Shown here: positions 17,020 to 26,372 of the stretch, one piece after another
Numbering within the stretch: position 1 is the stretch's first letter
Layout of the letters: each line of letters begins with the position of its first letter
From: Candidatus Woesearchaeota archaeon
GTDB lineage: Archaea; Nanobdellota; Nanobdellia; Woesearchaeales; B29-G15
Length of the DNA stretch: 64,000 bases
Assembly (NCBI GenBank): GCA_017610005.1
Contig: JAFCCU010000001.1
Span: forward strand, 1-64,000
Direction of reading: 5' to 3'
Translations under genes and position numbers: made by a program
Notes under the pieces: model-generated
Seen by the model: the letters and a program-made list of their open reading frames with translations, nothing else
Database searches by the model: none
Told to the model about the DNA's origin: nothing

Positions 17020-18171
17020 ATGAAAGGAACTTATGTATTAACTTCAGAATCAGTAACAGAAGGGCATCCTGATAAGGTTGCAGATCAAATCTCAGATGCT
17101 ATTGTAGATGCAATGATTTCTCAAGATCCTGAATCAAGAGTGGCTTGTGAAACTCTTTGTACAACTGGAATGGTTTTAATTGCAGGGGAAGTCACAACAA
17201 AAGCTTATGTGGATATTCCTGAAATTGCAAGAAAAACAATTAAGGAAATTGGATATGACAGCCCAACTTATGGATTTGATTATAATTCAGTTGCAGTTTT
17301 AACAACAATTCATGAACAATCTCCTGATATTGCTATGGGTGTAGATGTCACAGATTCACGTGAAGAAGGCGCTGGTGATCAAGGCATGATGTTTGGGTAT
17401 GCTTGTAATGAAACAGAAGAATTAATGCCAATGACAATTTCACTTTCTCATAAACTTGTAAGACAATTAGCAAAAGTCAGAAAGGATAAAACCCTTGATT
17501 ATTTGGGGCCTGATGGTAAAAGCCAAGTGAGTGTTGAATATACTGATGGCAAAGTAAATAGAGTAACAGCTGTTGTTGTTTCAACCCAACACACTGCAGA
17601 AGTTAATCTTGAAAAAATTAGAGAAGATATTATTGAACATGTAATAACTCCTATTGTTGGAGAATATACAGATGATGAAACTGTAATCCATGTAAACCCA
17701 ACAGGAAGATTTGTTAAAGGGGGCCCAGCAGCTGATACTGGCCTAACTGGAAGAAAAATTATTGTTGATAGTTATGGTGGCATTGGGAGGCATGGCGGAG
17801 GAGCTTTTTCAGGAAAAGACCCAACTAAAGTGGATCGTTCAGGGGTTGCTAATGCAAGGTATATTGCAAAAAATATTGTTGCAGCAGGTTTAGCTGATCA
17901 ATGTGAAGTTCAAGTATCTTATGCAATTGGAATAGCTGAACCAACTTCATTTGTTGTATATACATTTGGAACTGGCAAATATCCAGATGAGATGATAACA
18001 AAAGTTGCAAGAAAAATTTTTCCATTAAAACCAGGCGAGATTATTGAACATTTAGATCTTAGAAAACCTATTTGGAAGAAAAGCTCAGTATATGGTGCAT
18101 TTGGTAGAGATGGTTTTCCTTGGGAAAAAACAGATAAGGTTGAAGAACTCAAAGAAGCATTAGAGGAGTAG
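17020..18171 (+). CDS. metK: S-adenosylmethionine synthetase, bacterial-type MetK
   Basis: About 383 residues, the usual length of bacterial MetK. Hallmarks: [17 protein letters not shown] near the N-terminus (ATP and Mg), [16 protein letters not shown] in the middle, and the P-loop-like [17 protein letters not shown]. Makes SAM from methionine and ATP. Most archaea use a different, very divergent enzyme (archaeal MAT, COG1812), so this copy is of bacterial descent, as in a number of DPANN lineages. The start is set at the ATG after GGTGAGG. The stop overlaps the convergent membrane gene by 23 bp. Confidence 0.95.
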   Translation: MKGTYVLTSESVTEGHPDKVADQISDAIVDAMISQDPESRVACETLCTTGMVLIAGEVTTKAYVDIPEIARKTIKEIGYDSPTYGFDYNSVAVLTTIHEQSPDIAMGVDVTDSREEGAGDQGMMFGYACNETEELMPMTISLSHKLVRQLAKVRKDKTLDYLGPDGKSQVSVEYTDGKVNRVTAVVVSTQHTAEVNLEKIREDIIEHVITPIVGEYTDDETVIHVNPTGRFVKGGPAADTGLTGRKIIVDSYGGIGRHGGGAFSGKDPTKVDRSGVANARYIAKNIVAAGLADQCEVQVSYAIGIAEPTSFVVYTFGTGKYPDEMITKVARKIFPLKPGEIIEHLDLRKPIWKKSSVYGAFGRDGFPWEKTDKVEELKEALEE

Positions 18172-18850
18172 ATGCAGTTGCTATGTAACTTCCTGCAAAT
18201 ATCGTAGCAATAACCCAAGAGATAATATAGATTGGGAGGGCAGTTACATACCAGATTAACTCTTTTCTTTCTTTTATATCTTTAATTATAAATACATTTA
18301 AAACCACAAAAAATAGTAGACTTGAAATTATTGGATTGTGGGGAACTCCCACGGTTTGTAAAAAATCTAATGCCCCTCTTGGATTATTAAGTTTTAAATA
18401 TTTATATATCTTAGATTTAGTTAAAAATACCACAAAAATTAATGTTAGGGAGATAAATGAAGATAATGTGCCTGCTAAAATTTCATATTTTGATTTAGCT
18501 GTAAATATCTCAATACTTTTTTTAATTATATACCCTCCAATTAGGGCCATAAACAATATTAAGAGATAATGCCCAACATAACCTCCTTTTCCAAAGCCTG
18601 AATAGAATATAATTGGAATGGTAAGGATAGTAAGAACAGCCCCCAATGCAAAAATTAAAATTATAAAAATTTTAAGAGAAAATTTATTTTCTGGCTTAGT
18701 TATTGGAATTGGTTCTTTTAAATTTTCAAATAATGAATCCACTTCTTCGCCAGAATACCCTGTTTCAATCATTACTTCTTTAATTTCATCATGAGAATAT
18801 CCTTTTTTTATGTTAGAGTTGATATACTCAACTACTTCTTCATCGGGCAT
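18149..18850 (-). CDS. Membrane protein with N-terminal small helical domain
   Basis: A 233-residue protein. The first 45 residues form a helical pair module ([20 protein letters not shown] then [15 protein letters not shown]) often seen at the start of DPANN membrane proteins. After it come about six hydrophobic helices. The function is unknown. It overlaps metK tail to tail by 23 bp. Confidence 0.65.
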   Translation of the reverse strand: MPDEEVVEYINSNIKKGYSHDEIKEVMIETGYSGEEVDSLFENLKEPIPITKPENKFSLKIFIILIFALGAVLTILTIPIIFYSGFGKGGYVGHYLLILFMALIGGYIIKKSIEIFTAKSKYEILAGTLSSFISLTLIFVVFLTKSKIYKYLKLNNPRGALDFLQTVGVPHNPIISSLLFFVVLNVFIIKDIKERKELIWYVTALPIYIISWVIATIFAGSYIATASTPLMLL

Positions 18851-18907
18851 AAGGACTAATTTTACCTTATGGGTATATTAATTTTTCTAAAAAAATCAAT
18901 AAAAAGT

Positions 18908-19873
18908 TTATTTAGGCCCAAAAACATCCATTAAATCAATAGTCTCTTCAGCATATTTCTTTTTTGGCTTTTCTTCAACTTCCGAGTTTTGCTCTCCAGA
19001 CTCTGAGCTTTGTTCTGTAACCTCCGGACTGCTGACTCCAGACTCTTCTGGGCTTTGAGCTACAGGCTCTTGGCTTTCAACTTCCGACTTCAAACTTCCG
19101 ACTTCAAACTGTTCTGGTTCTTCTTGGATCATTCTTTTTTCTTCGAGAGAATCATCTGGCATTAGTTCATTTAATGGTTTTTCTTCTTGAGTTATGTCAA
19201 AATCATTAACTGGTTGTGAAGGCGTTTCAATAACTGGTTTGAATTCTTCAACAGGCTCAATAGGTTGTTGTGGTGATTCATATTCTTCATAACCTTCAAA
19301 ACCAATAGGCTCCGAGCTTTGAGCTGTGGGCTCCGAGCTTTGAGCTTTGAGCTGTGAAATTGGTTCTTCAGACTTCAGACTTCTAACTTCAGACTCTTGT
19401 TGGCTTTCCTCTCCAGACTCCAGACTCCCGACTCCAGACTCCAGACTATTAACTTCCAACTGTTCTGTTTCCACAATTTGTTCAGCTTGATCCATAATAG
19501 AAGGTTCAGTTTTTACAACAGGTTCTTCTGGACTTTGAGAAGGTTCTGAAATTGGTTCTTCAGACTTCAGACTTCTAACTTCAGACTTCTCTTCTTCAGA
19601 CTCAATAAACGCTTCTTTAACAGCCAGTGTCTCCTGACTGCTGACTCCCGACTCCAGACTGTTAGACTCCAGATTTTTCTTTGAGCCTTCATAATCCTTA
19701 ATGTCTGTCTCAACCTTTTTGACGGGAGACTTTCTCTCAGGAATTTCTTCTGGCTTAGAAGCAAAGGATTGGCCGAGCATCATTTCTGCTCGTCTGATGG
19801 CTTCGTCTTGAGATGAAGCAAGACCATTTTTCTTAAGATTTTCAGCAAGTTTGATAACTTCTTCGGATACCAT
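18908..19873 (-). CDS. Acidic low-complexity protein expanded by heptanucleotide repeats
   Basis: About 321 residues. The track start is a TTG at 19879; the ATG at 19873 (MVSEEVIKLAENLKKNGLAS) is preferred. The N-terminal ~45 residues form a helical module (LASSQDEAIRRAEMMLGQ) and the last ~20 (KYAEETIDLMDVFGPK) look conserved. Between them lies a disordered Ser/Glu/Pro/Gln region in which phrases recur: SLKSEEPIS, SLESGV, AQSSEP. Their DNA is made of 7-mers (TAGAAGT, CTGAAGT, CTGGAGT, CAAAGCT) of the same family as the 8.4-kb array. The function is unknown; ends may be functional with a repeat-grown linker. Confidence 0.65.
   Translation of the reverse strand: MVSEEVIKLAENLKKNGLASSQDEAIRRAEMMLGQSFASKPEEIPERKSPVKKVETDIKDYEGSKKNLESNSLESGVSSQETLAVKEAFIESEEEKSEVRSLKSEEPISEPSQSPEEPVVKTEPSIMDQAEQIVETEQLEVNSLESGVGSLESGEESQQESEVRSLKSEEPISQLKAQSSEPTAQSSEPIGFEGYEEYESPQQPIEPVEEFKPVIETPSQPVNDFDITQEEKPLNELMPDDSLEEKRMIQEEPEQFEVGSLKSEVESQEPVAQSPEESGVSSPEVTEQSSESGEQNSEVEEKPKKKYAEETIDLMDVFGPK
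18980..19680. repeat. Heptanucleotide repeat clusters inside a coding region
   Basis: Several clusters of 7-mers lie inside the acidic-protein gene. ACTTCCG/ACTTCAA units are near 19080-19107. Units of the AGCTTTG and AGCTGTG type are near 19310-19345. ACTTCAG/ACTTCTA then GACTCCA units are near 19371-19462 and again near 19560-19590. GACTGCT/GACTCCC/GACTCCA units are near 19625-19675. On the coding strand they read CGGAAGT, TTGAAGT, CAAAGCT, CTGGAGT and so on. Confidence 0.85.
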
Positions 19874-19927
19874 TGTCAAGGGGTGCTAAGAGTGTGGTGT
19901 TTTTTAATGATTATTGTGTTAAAAACT

Positions 19928-20473
19928 CTATTTTAGAAGTAATATCAGATCTTTACTAGAATTTATTTCATCTAGAATTTCAAATTTATCGTCAAGAAGC
20001 TTGTAAATTTTTTTAAAATTTTTAGCTCTTTTTAATATACTTATTACTTTTGTACCTTTAACAACTCTTTTTAACTCTTTTATTGCAAGTGAATAATCAT
20101 TAAAGTTATGAATTGCAGTTAATGAAATTGCACAATCAAAACAATTATCCTTAAAAGGCAAATGTTCAGCAAAACCACAGACAGTCTGAAGTCGGAAGTC
20201 GGAAGTCGGAAGTCGGAAGTCGGAAGTCGGAAGTTTGAAGTTTGAAGTTTGAAGTTTTCTTGACTCTTTGAGCATTTCAATACTGGGGTCTATTCTTATT
20301 TTTGTGCAATCAAAGTTTTTGCTGGCAATCCCGGTTCCACATCCTAAGTCTAATAGAAGATCTGTTTTTTTAACTGAAAATTTTGCTTTTATTAATTTAA
20401 TTTTTTCAAATTGTTCTTCTTCATATAATTTGTTGTAAGAACTAGCTATATTCCCATAGCCTATACTATTCAT
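19928..20473 (-). CDS. Class I SAM-dependent methyltransferase with repeat-derived insert
   Basis: The track ORF starts at 20518, but the ATG at 20471-20473 (MNSIGYGNIASSYNKLYEEE) fits the family and overlaps the upstream giant gene's stop by 8 bp. SAM-binding motif I is LLDLGCGTGIAS; the second acidic region is IRIDPSIEMLKESRK, and AEHLPFKDNCFDCAISL matches motifs II/III of the Methyltransf_11 type. Between ESRK and VCGFAEH lies an odd insert (LQTSNFKLPTSDFRLPTSDF and so on) encoded by ten heptad repeats. The insert falls in a surface loop, so activity may survive. Substrate unknown. Confidence 0.78.
   Translation of the reverse strand: MNSIGYGNIASSYNKLYEEEQFEKIKLIKAKFSVKKTDLLLDLGCGTGIASKNFDCTKIRIDPSIEMLKESRKLQTSNFKLPTSDFRLPTSDFRLQTVCGFAEHLPFKDNCFDCAISLTAIHNFNDYSLAIKELKRVVKGTKVISILKRAKNFKKIYKLLDDKFEILDEINSSKDLILLLK
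20186..20255. repeat. Heptanucleotide repeat (10 units) inside the methyltransferase gene
   Basis: On the plus strand there is one CTGAAGT, six CGGAAGT and three TTGAAGT in perfect 7-bp register (70 bp). Translated on the minus strand they give the LPTSDFR-type repeat. Three 7-mers make 21 bp, or seven codons, so the peptide repeats every seven residues without stops. Confidence 0.95.
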
Positions 20474-23400
20474 AGTCCATTGGTTGGATAATATTTTCTT
20501 CATCTTTTTCCTTTGCATAAAGCGTAGTTATCCCCTCTGTGTGATCAAATATCAATTTGTTTACTGGGCCCCTCACAGTAACCTTATTATAAGGGATTTG
20601 AGGTGTATATACTGGCATGAGTTCATATTCATAATCTTTTGAACCGCGAGCTCTAAATGTCCAACTTAGCATATCTGAATCTGAATCTTTTAAGTACCTT
20701 GTGGATCTATCATTTAAGCTTATATCAAGACCGCAGGAAGGGCAGGTTCCATTACAATCTAAATCTTCTTCATCACAGTTTGTAGTGTAATCTTCACAAT
20801 GGTTTTCAAAAAATATCCCTTCAACACAAGAGTTACTTCCAATGATGCAAAAGTTGTCCATAATCCCTTGATCTCCACAACAATCTTGTGCATCATCTGA
20901 CCAATTAAAGTCATTGCAAATTTCACAGCCTTCAAGTGAGTCTGCAGAAGTAAAACATGTTAATTCACAACTATTTGAGTAGTTATACTCTCCGTATTCT
21001 GAGAGGCCACAAAAACCAACCCCACACCCATTTGATGGGCAAGGTTTATCCACCCAAATACCATTAGAATCATATGGAGAACTTAGTTCATAATTATTAC
21101 TAACCCACACTCTTGCACTCCAATTTTCCGCTCTTACAGTTACATCATAGTCTACTCCTTCTTGCCTTTGGTTAACGCCTTCCTGATACAACTTTTCTAA
21201 TTCAGAGTCAGTAATTGCTGAATTAAAAAGTTTAACTTCATCAATCTGCCCATCTAAAAAATTACCGATAAATAGTTCTGCAGTATTTGCATCAATTACG
21301 CCAGTGTAATCTTGACTAATTACTTGTTGACCATTAATATACAAAGAGATTGCACTCCCGTTATATTTAATTGCATATTGTTTCCATTCTTCTTTACCTG
21401 TAAACTCATAATCAACTTCTTGGTCATTTACAATCCCCTTAATCTTTGATCCAATTGGAGATAATTTCATACCATAACTAGCTTCTTTATTGGCAAGGGT
21501 TGCATACTCTACTTCAGGTATTTCTTCCCCTCCTGTGCCTGAAATTGGAATCAAATAATACCCATCTTTGCTAGTTAGGTGTTCAATAAGTTTAACTCCT
21601 GGACAGGTGGGCGAAATTTCTTCGATACTTTTTGCATTTGGGCATAAAATTACGGAACCTGTTTCTGAACCGGCTGGAACATGCAATGTAAACGAGTTTG
21701 ATACTTCTGGATAGTCTGTTACATTTATAGATAGCAAAGATTTAGATTCAGCAGGATTTGAAATACCTATAATCTCTGAAAGATTAACATCTTGGTTGTA
21801 AAAATCAACTGTGAAATTAGCAATTGGATTTCCAGAATCAAGGAGCAGCACATTTTGAGGGCCATAAACTGAGTTAATTTCTAAATTTTTAGTGCGGTCT
21901 TCCATTAAAGTTAATGATAATCCTTCTGGAAGCTCTTCAATTGAATACCCTTCAGTTGAAAAATTATAAAACCGAGTTTGGAATCCCGGGTCCATCTCAC
22001 TTGACACAGTTAGCCGCCATTCATATAAATTATTTGCAATGGGGATTTCCCAGGTCACATTTGCATAAGCCCCATTTGGAACTAAGAAATCTTGATCAAT
22101 TAAATCTTCATTTTTATCATAAAATCTAACCCACATAACTTGCTCTGCAACATTTGTTATTGTGACATTTAATACTATGCTTGTAGGGGGCACTAAACTT
22201 TCTTCAATTGGATTATTAATTGTTACTCTTGTGGGTTCAGCTTCTTCTAGTGCCCCTCCATTTTCTATTTTGAATGAATAAAATCCTCCTTGTGAAACTT
22301 GATTAGTTAAGAGTTCAACATTAGCACAATTTCTTGAAACTTCTTCAAAAGTAGTTGCTTGTTTGCACAAGTAAATTGCCCCAATATCATTTCCTATTGG
22401 TACTTGCAAGGAGAAATTATCTCCTACAAATGGATAAGAAACTCTATTAAAATAAATCATGCTTTTTCCAGGTTCAGATTTAATAACTGCTTCACTTAAG
22501 TCTCTATTTGCATAAAAGGATATTGTGGTATTTCCTACTTCTGCTCCATTATAACTAAACATTACATTATGCTCTCCATAAAGATAAGTTGTTGTTGGAT
22601 CAATTATTGGACTTCCAACTAATGTTGTTGTAACAAGGTTTGGTAGGGTGCTAATTCTATAACCTTGTGTAATAAAGTTAAAAGTTTCTGAAATTACATT
22701 TTGTATAGGGTGGCTAACAATAACATACCAAGAATGAGGTGTTTTAACATCAGATAAATCCCAGTCAACACTGGCTGTCTGGCCATCACCTACATCTTCC
22801 ACATACCCGATTAATGAGCCATCGCTTGAATCATAAAAGGATACATTCCCAAAAATTGCATATCCATTTTCAACCAACACACTTAAAGAAACAACAGTGG
22901 GTGGTATGGTTTCATCACCATTAACAGGACTGAGAAGGGTGATATTAAAGATTTCTTCATTTTCTTGTTCACCATACCACTCAAAGTTGTCGATAGCTGT
23001 ATTAAAATTAGATTTAAAATAATCAGAATCTCTGGCGATACTTGAGACTCTTATTTCATCGAACAAACCAGTAACTCCATTTCCAATTTCTAATGGGATT
23101 AAATTTGCAGGGATTACACTCCCTATTAGTTTTTGATCTTTAATAATGCCGTCAAGATACAGTTTTAAGGTGTTAGCATTATAAGTTGCAGCAATGTAAT
23201 TCCATCCAGAATTAAGCTCTGTTGAGATATTTTGATTGTTGATAAATGCTACAACTTCATTACCTTTTTGTTCGAGTTGGTAAATGCTTCTACCCTTGCC
23301 AATTAGAATTTTTGGTGGAGAATTGTCTACTGTTTTTCTAACCCATACTTCTAAAGTTACTTCACCTCTCAGATTTAAACTCGCTGAAGCAGGAATTGTT

Positions 23401-26372
23401 AAAACTGAACTTATGTTTGCTGCACTGCCGATTATTCCATTTTCATAAACAGGTAATCCCCCTGCACTGTTTACGTTTCCAGAAGAGTCAGTTAAGTCTG
23501 TCTGATAATGCGAAACTAACTTAAAATTATCATTCCAAGTTAGATCTTTATTTTCTCCATAAGTGTCAGTGCAATTGTAATAAATATATATTAGATCATT
23601 TTTACTGCTTAAAATGCTTGGAACATTTACCCAAATCAAACTTTCACCACCAGGATTCCATGTAATAATTTCATGATTTAAAAATTGATTATCAAAAAAC
23701 CTAATTTCATTAATATCTGTTGCAGTATAATTAAAATCCGCATTTAGTTTAATAAGCGTAGGAAAATCACTTAGGACATTATTTCCATAATTATTAAATA
23801 TAACCCTTTCTCTAGCTTTGCAAGTTGGTGACTCCCAAATAGTTTTACCAAAAGTTGTTAAGAAACTAAATGTTTCAGATTGGTTAGTATCTCCAAATTT
23901 ATCTTTAGCTTTTGCATACCACTTGTAGATTGTACCTTTTTCTAGGCCAGTTAGGGGTAAAGAAGCAATTCCTCCACTTGCAATGTTTTTTACTTCTCCT
24001 AAAACCTCTCCAGTATATCCGTTGTAAAATGAAACATTTAAATTATCTAAATCTGGATCATTAACAGTCACACTTAAGATAGGTTCTAGAGATACCCCGT
24101 TAGCACGATTTTCAGGTGATGGATTAATTGGTTGATCTGGGAAGTTATTACATTCATACTCTTCTTTGTCAGTCCAAATATCGCAATCATTATTTTTAGT
24201 ATCATGGCAAAAGCCAATCTCATTATCTAAATTGAAGTCACCACATGAACAATCACAATTTGTACAGTCAACTGGAATTTCTGGACAAGTACAAGCTTGA
24301 CAAATTCCTATAAAGCAAGTTTGTGTACAGTCAGTTCCAAAAGTAATGTTTTCATCATCTCTACAAAAGGAATCAGGACAAGAACCCGTACCACAGGCTT
24401 CTCCCTCAAAGTAACCTTTACAAACTAAAGAATTATCTTCACAATCGTTGCAAAGCCCACAAGTTGCAATTGTTGTATTGGTATAATCCACTTGGTTACT
24501 TGCATTGCAAAAGTAGTCTCTTGTTAATATCTGAGAAACCTCCATCGCTCCTTCTGTTCCAACGCAAAATCCATCGGTATCATCTGGGTGCCACTTTGGA
24601 TCTGAATTAAGCGGAAGCCACCTGCAATTATCTGGAGAACAGCATTCATCTGCCGCATCACAGTCGCATATTTGGATGGTTTCTGACCAAACTAAAAGTC
24701 CAGCATCTTCTCCATCATTTGCATCAACAGAGACATTTACATAGTCTCCTCTGTTTAGTGCAGTTGAAGATAGAAGACTTGAACTATTTGTGCCATTAGC
24801 TTGATTTGACTTGCCTGAGGAAGCGCCATATACATCATTTATATACCATCTAAAAGTTACAAAACTTAGATCCAGGTCATCATCCCTAATAACTGACGAA
24901 GCGTTGACATCCGAATACCACCAGTATATTGTATCATTAAATGTTGGAGGCGTTACAACCGGAGGGGTATTTAACTTAGAATAATAAACAGCCACCCAAT
25001 CTAATTCTGGTGAGATTGTTCCATCTCCAAGTAACTTTAATCTGTAATAAAAGTTCTCTCCTGACCAACTAAGCCCAGATAAGTCCACACTTTCAGTTGT
25101 TCGATAGTCCCAAGAATCTGAAACTCCAGAAGAATCAACCCAATTAATTCCATCTTGTGAAAATTGAACTTCATAGAAGCTTTCTCCATCTAAAGAGGTA
25201 AAACTGGCGTCAAAAGAATCTATTGAGTCAGTTGGGGTGCCCGTAAGCAAATTTGTTGATTTAATCCTGGACGATTGAGCGATTGGATCATATCTTAAAA
25301 CTAAGGTTTCATCTGGTCTAAGCCCAACTAAATCATCCCAGCCACCATAAACAACTGTAGCATTAAGTTTTTCAACATATTCTGCACCAAACCCTCCAAA
25401 TTGCCCAACACTTTCTCCTTCTGGAAATAATTCTTCCCAAGTGTTTAAATCAGCATCATACGCCCAAACATCATCATCCCATACTGCTCCTACATCACCG
25501 TGCATAATTAAAAATTTATCTTGTTTTATATCGTAAACCATTTCGTGTTTATACCTTGCAGGAGGACTAGAAGCAGGGGTTGTTTCAACCCAACTATTAG
25601 TGGAGTAAGTATATTCCCACGTACCTGGCATTGGCGTGCTACTTGTGGTACCTCCAAATAATACACATACATCCGGATTGCAGGCAAATCCAGGATAATT
25701 TCTTGCGGGAGGTCTTAATGGTGGATTTTTGTTAGTCCAAGTATTTGTTACATAATTATATTCCCAAAGCTTATCACTCCAACCTGCATCCCCATTCCCT
25801 CCAAAAAGGAGTACCACTCCATTGGAAAATTCCATGGCGTAATCATAAAACGCCTCAGGTGGGCTGACTGGGTTTCTATTGGTCCAAGTATTAAGATCAA
25901 ACTCCCAAGTATCAGAAAGTGCACCTGGGCCTAGTCCTCCATAAAGAATAAACACTTCATTATTGGAGTCATAAACCATCTTTGCAGCTTGCCTCCCCCC
26001 AGGAGAAGTTGGAGGGAAAAGTTGGGTCCAAGTATTTGCAGTTACATTAAAAATCCAAGTTTCTCCATTATCTCCTGATCCATCCCATCCCCCAAATAAT
26101 ACTCCTATTCCCTTATCATTAAATGCAAATCCAGGATAAGACCTCATTCCTGGACTAGTTGGAGGAGTTCTGTTCCCCCATACCCATTTTCCTGGGTCTA
26201 AATTGAGGGTCATAATCCCATTGGAAACTGTAGAATTGATAATCTCTGAAATTAAATTTTGATTATCAAAAGGTTCAACAATCACATCTCCTGTTGGAGG
26301 AGTTTCTGCACTAACTAACATTGCAAAAAGAGTAAATAGGATAATTCCTACAAAAGGCAGTTTTTTATTCAA
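20466..26372 (-). CDS. Giant secreted protein: Kelch, LamG, DUF2341 and Cys-rich modules
   Basis: A 1968-residue exported protein with signal peptide (NKKLPFVGIILFTLFAMLVS). Residues about 40-360 hold Kelch-type blades (FAFNDKGIGVLFGGWDG, then WIFNVTANTWTQL and repeats), a beta-propeller. A beta-sandwich follows (FYYRLKLLGDG) that also occurs at the end of the 631-aa protein. Then come a Cys-rich block (about 590-760), Ig-like modules, DUF2341 plus a LamG-like domain (about 860-1110), further Ig-like repeats, a second-half LamG (LYINGQQVISQDYTG, FLDGQIDEVKLFNSAITDSE) and a terminal Cys-rich module (NCDEEDLDCNGTCPSCG). No C-terminal membrane helix. The ATG overlaps the 1930-aa gene stop (ATGA). 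Likely a surface adhesin. Confidence 0.88.
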   Translation of the reverse strand: MNKKLPFVGIILFTLFAMLVSAETPPTGDVIVEPFDNQNLISEIINSTVSNGIMTLNLDPGKWVWGNRTPPTSPGMRSYPGFAFNDKGIGVLFGGWDGSGDNGETWIFNVTANTWTQLFPPTSPGGRQAAKMVYDSNNEVFILYGGLGPGALSDTWEFDLNTWTNRNPVSPPEAFYDYAMEFSNGVVLLFGGNGDAGWSDKLWEYNYVTNTWTNKNPPLRPPARNYPGFACNPDVCVLFGGTTSSTPMPGTWEYTYSTNSWVETTPASSPPARYKHEMVYDIKQDKFLIMHGDVGAVWDDDVWAYDADLNTWEELFPEGESVGQFGGFGAEYVEKLNATVVYGGWDDLVGLRPDETLVLRYDPIAQSSRIKSTNLLTGTPTDSIDSFDASFTSLDGESFYEVQFSQDGINWVDSSGVSDSWDYRTTESVDLSGLSWSGENFYYRLKLLGDGTISPELDWVAVYYSKLNTPPVVTPPTFNDTIYWWYSDVNASSVIRDDDLDLSFVTFRWYINDVYGASSGKSNQANGTNSSSLLSSTALNRGDYVNVSVDANDGEDAGLLVWSETIQICDCDAADECCSPDNCRWLPLNSDPKWHPDDTDGFCVGTEGAMEVSQILTRDYFCNASNQVDYTNTTIATCGLCNDCEDNSLVCKGYFEGEACGTGSCPDSFCRDDENITFGTDCTQTCFIGICQACTCPEIPVDCTNCDCSCGDFNLDNEIGFCHDTKNNDCDIWTDKEEYECNNFPDQPINPSPENRANGVSLEPILSVTVNDPDLDNLNVSFYNGYTGEVLGEVKNIASGGIASLPLTGLEKGTIYKWYAKAKDKFGDTNQSETFSFLTTFGKTIWESPTCKARERVIFNNYGNNVLSDFPTLIKLNADFNYTATDINEIRFFDNQFLNHEIITWNPGGESLIWVNVPSILSSKNDLIYIYYNCTDTYGENKDLTWNDNFKLVSHYQTDLTDSSGNVNSAGGLPVYENGIIGSAANISSVLTIPASASLNLRGEVTLEVWVRKTVDNSPPKILIGKGRSIYQLEQKGNEVVAFINNQNISTELNSGWNYIAATYNANTLKLYLDGIIKDQKLIGSVIPANLIPLEIGNGVTGLFDEIRVSSIARDSDYFKSNFNTAIDNFEWYGEQENEEIFNITLLSPVNGDETIPPTVVSLSVLVENGYAIFGNVSFYDSSDGSLIGYVEDVGDGQTASVDWDLSDVKTPHSWYVIVSHPIQNVISETFNFITQGYRISTLPNLVTTTLVGSPIIDPTTTYLYGEHNVMFSYNGAEVGNTTISFYANRDLSEAVIKSEPGKSMIYFNRVSYPFVGDNFSLQVPIGNDIGAIYLCKQATTFEEVSRNCANVELLTNQVSQGGFYSFKIENGGALEEAEPTRVTINNPIEESLVPPTSIVLNVTITNVAEQVMWVRFYDKNEDLIDQDFLVPNGAYANVTWEIPIANNLYEWRLTVSSEMDPGFQTRFYNFSTEGYSIEELPEGLSLTLMEDRTKNLEINSVYGPQNVLLLDSGNPIANFTVDFYNQDVNLSEIIGISNPAESKSLLSINVTDYPEVSNSFTLHVPAGSETGSVILCPNAKSIEEISPTCPGVKLIEHLTSKDGYYLIPISGTGGEEIPEVEYATLANKEASYGMKLSPIGSKIKGIVNDQEVDYEFTGKEEWKQYAIKYNGSAISLYINGQQVISQDYTGVIDANTAELFIGNFLDGQIDEVKLFNSAITDSELEKLYQEGVNQRQEGVDYDVTVRAENWSARVWVSNNYELSSPYDSNGIWVDKPCPSNGCGVGFCGLSEYGEYNYSNSCELTCFTSADSLEGCEICNDFNWSDDAQDCCGDQGIMDNFCIIGSNSCVEGIFFENHCEDYTTNCDEEDLDCNGTCPSCGLDISLNDRSTRYLKDSDSDMLSWTFRARGSKDYEYELMPVYTPQIPYNKVTVRGPVNKLIFDHTEGITTLYAKEKDEENIIQPMDYE

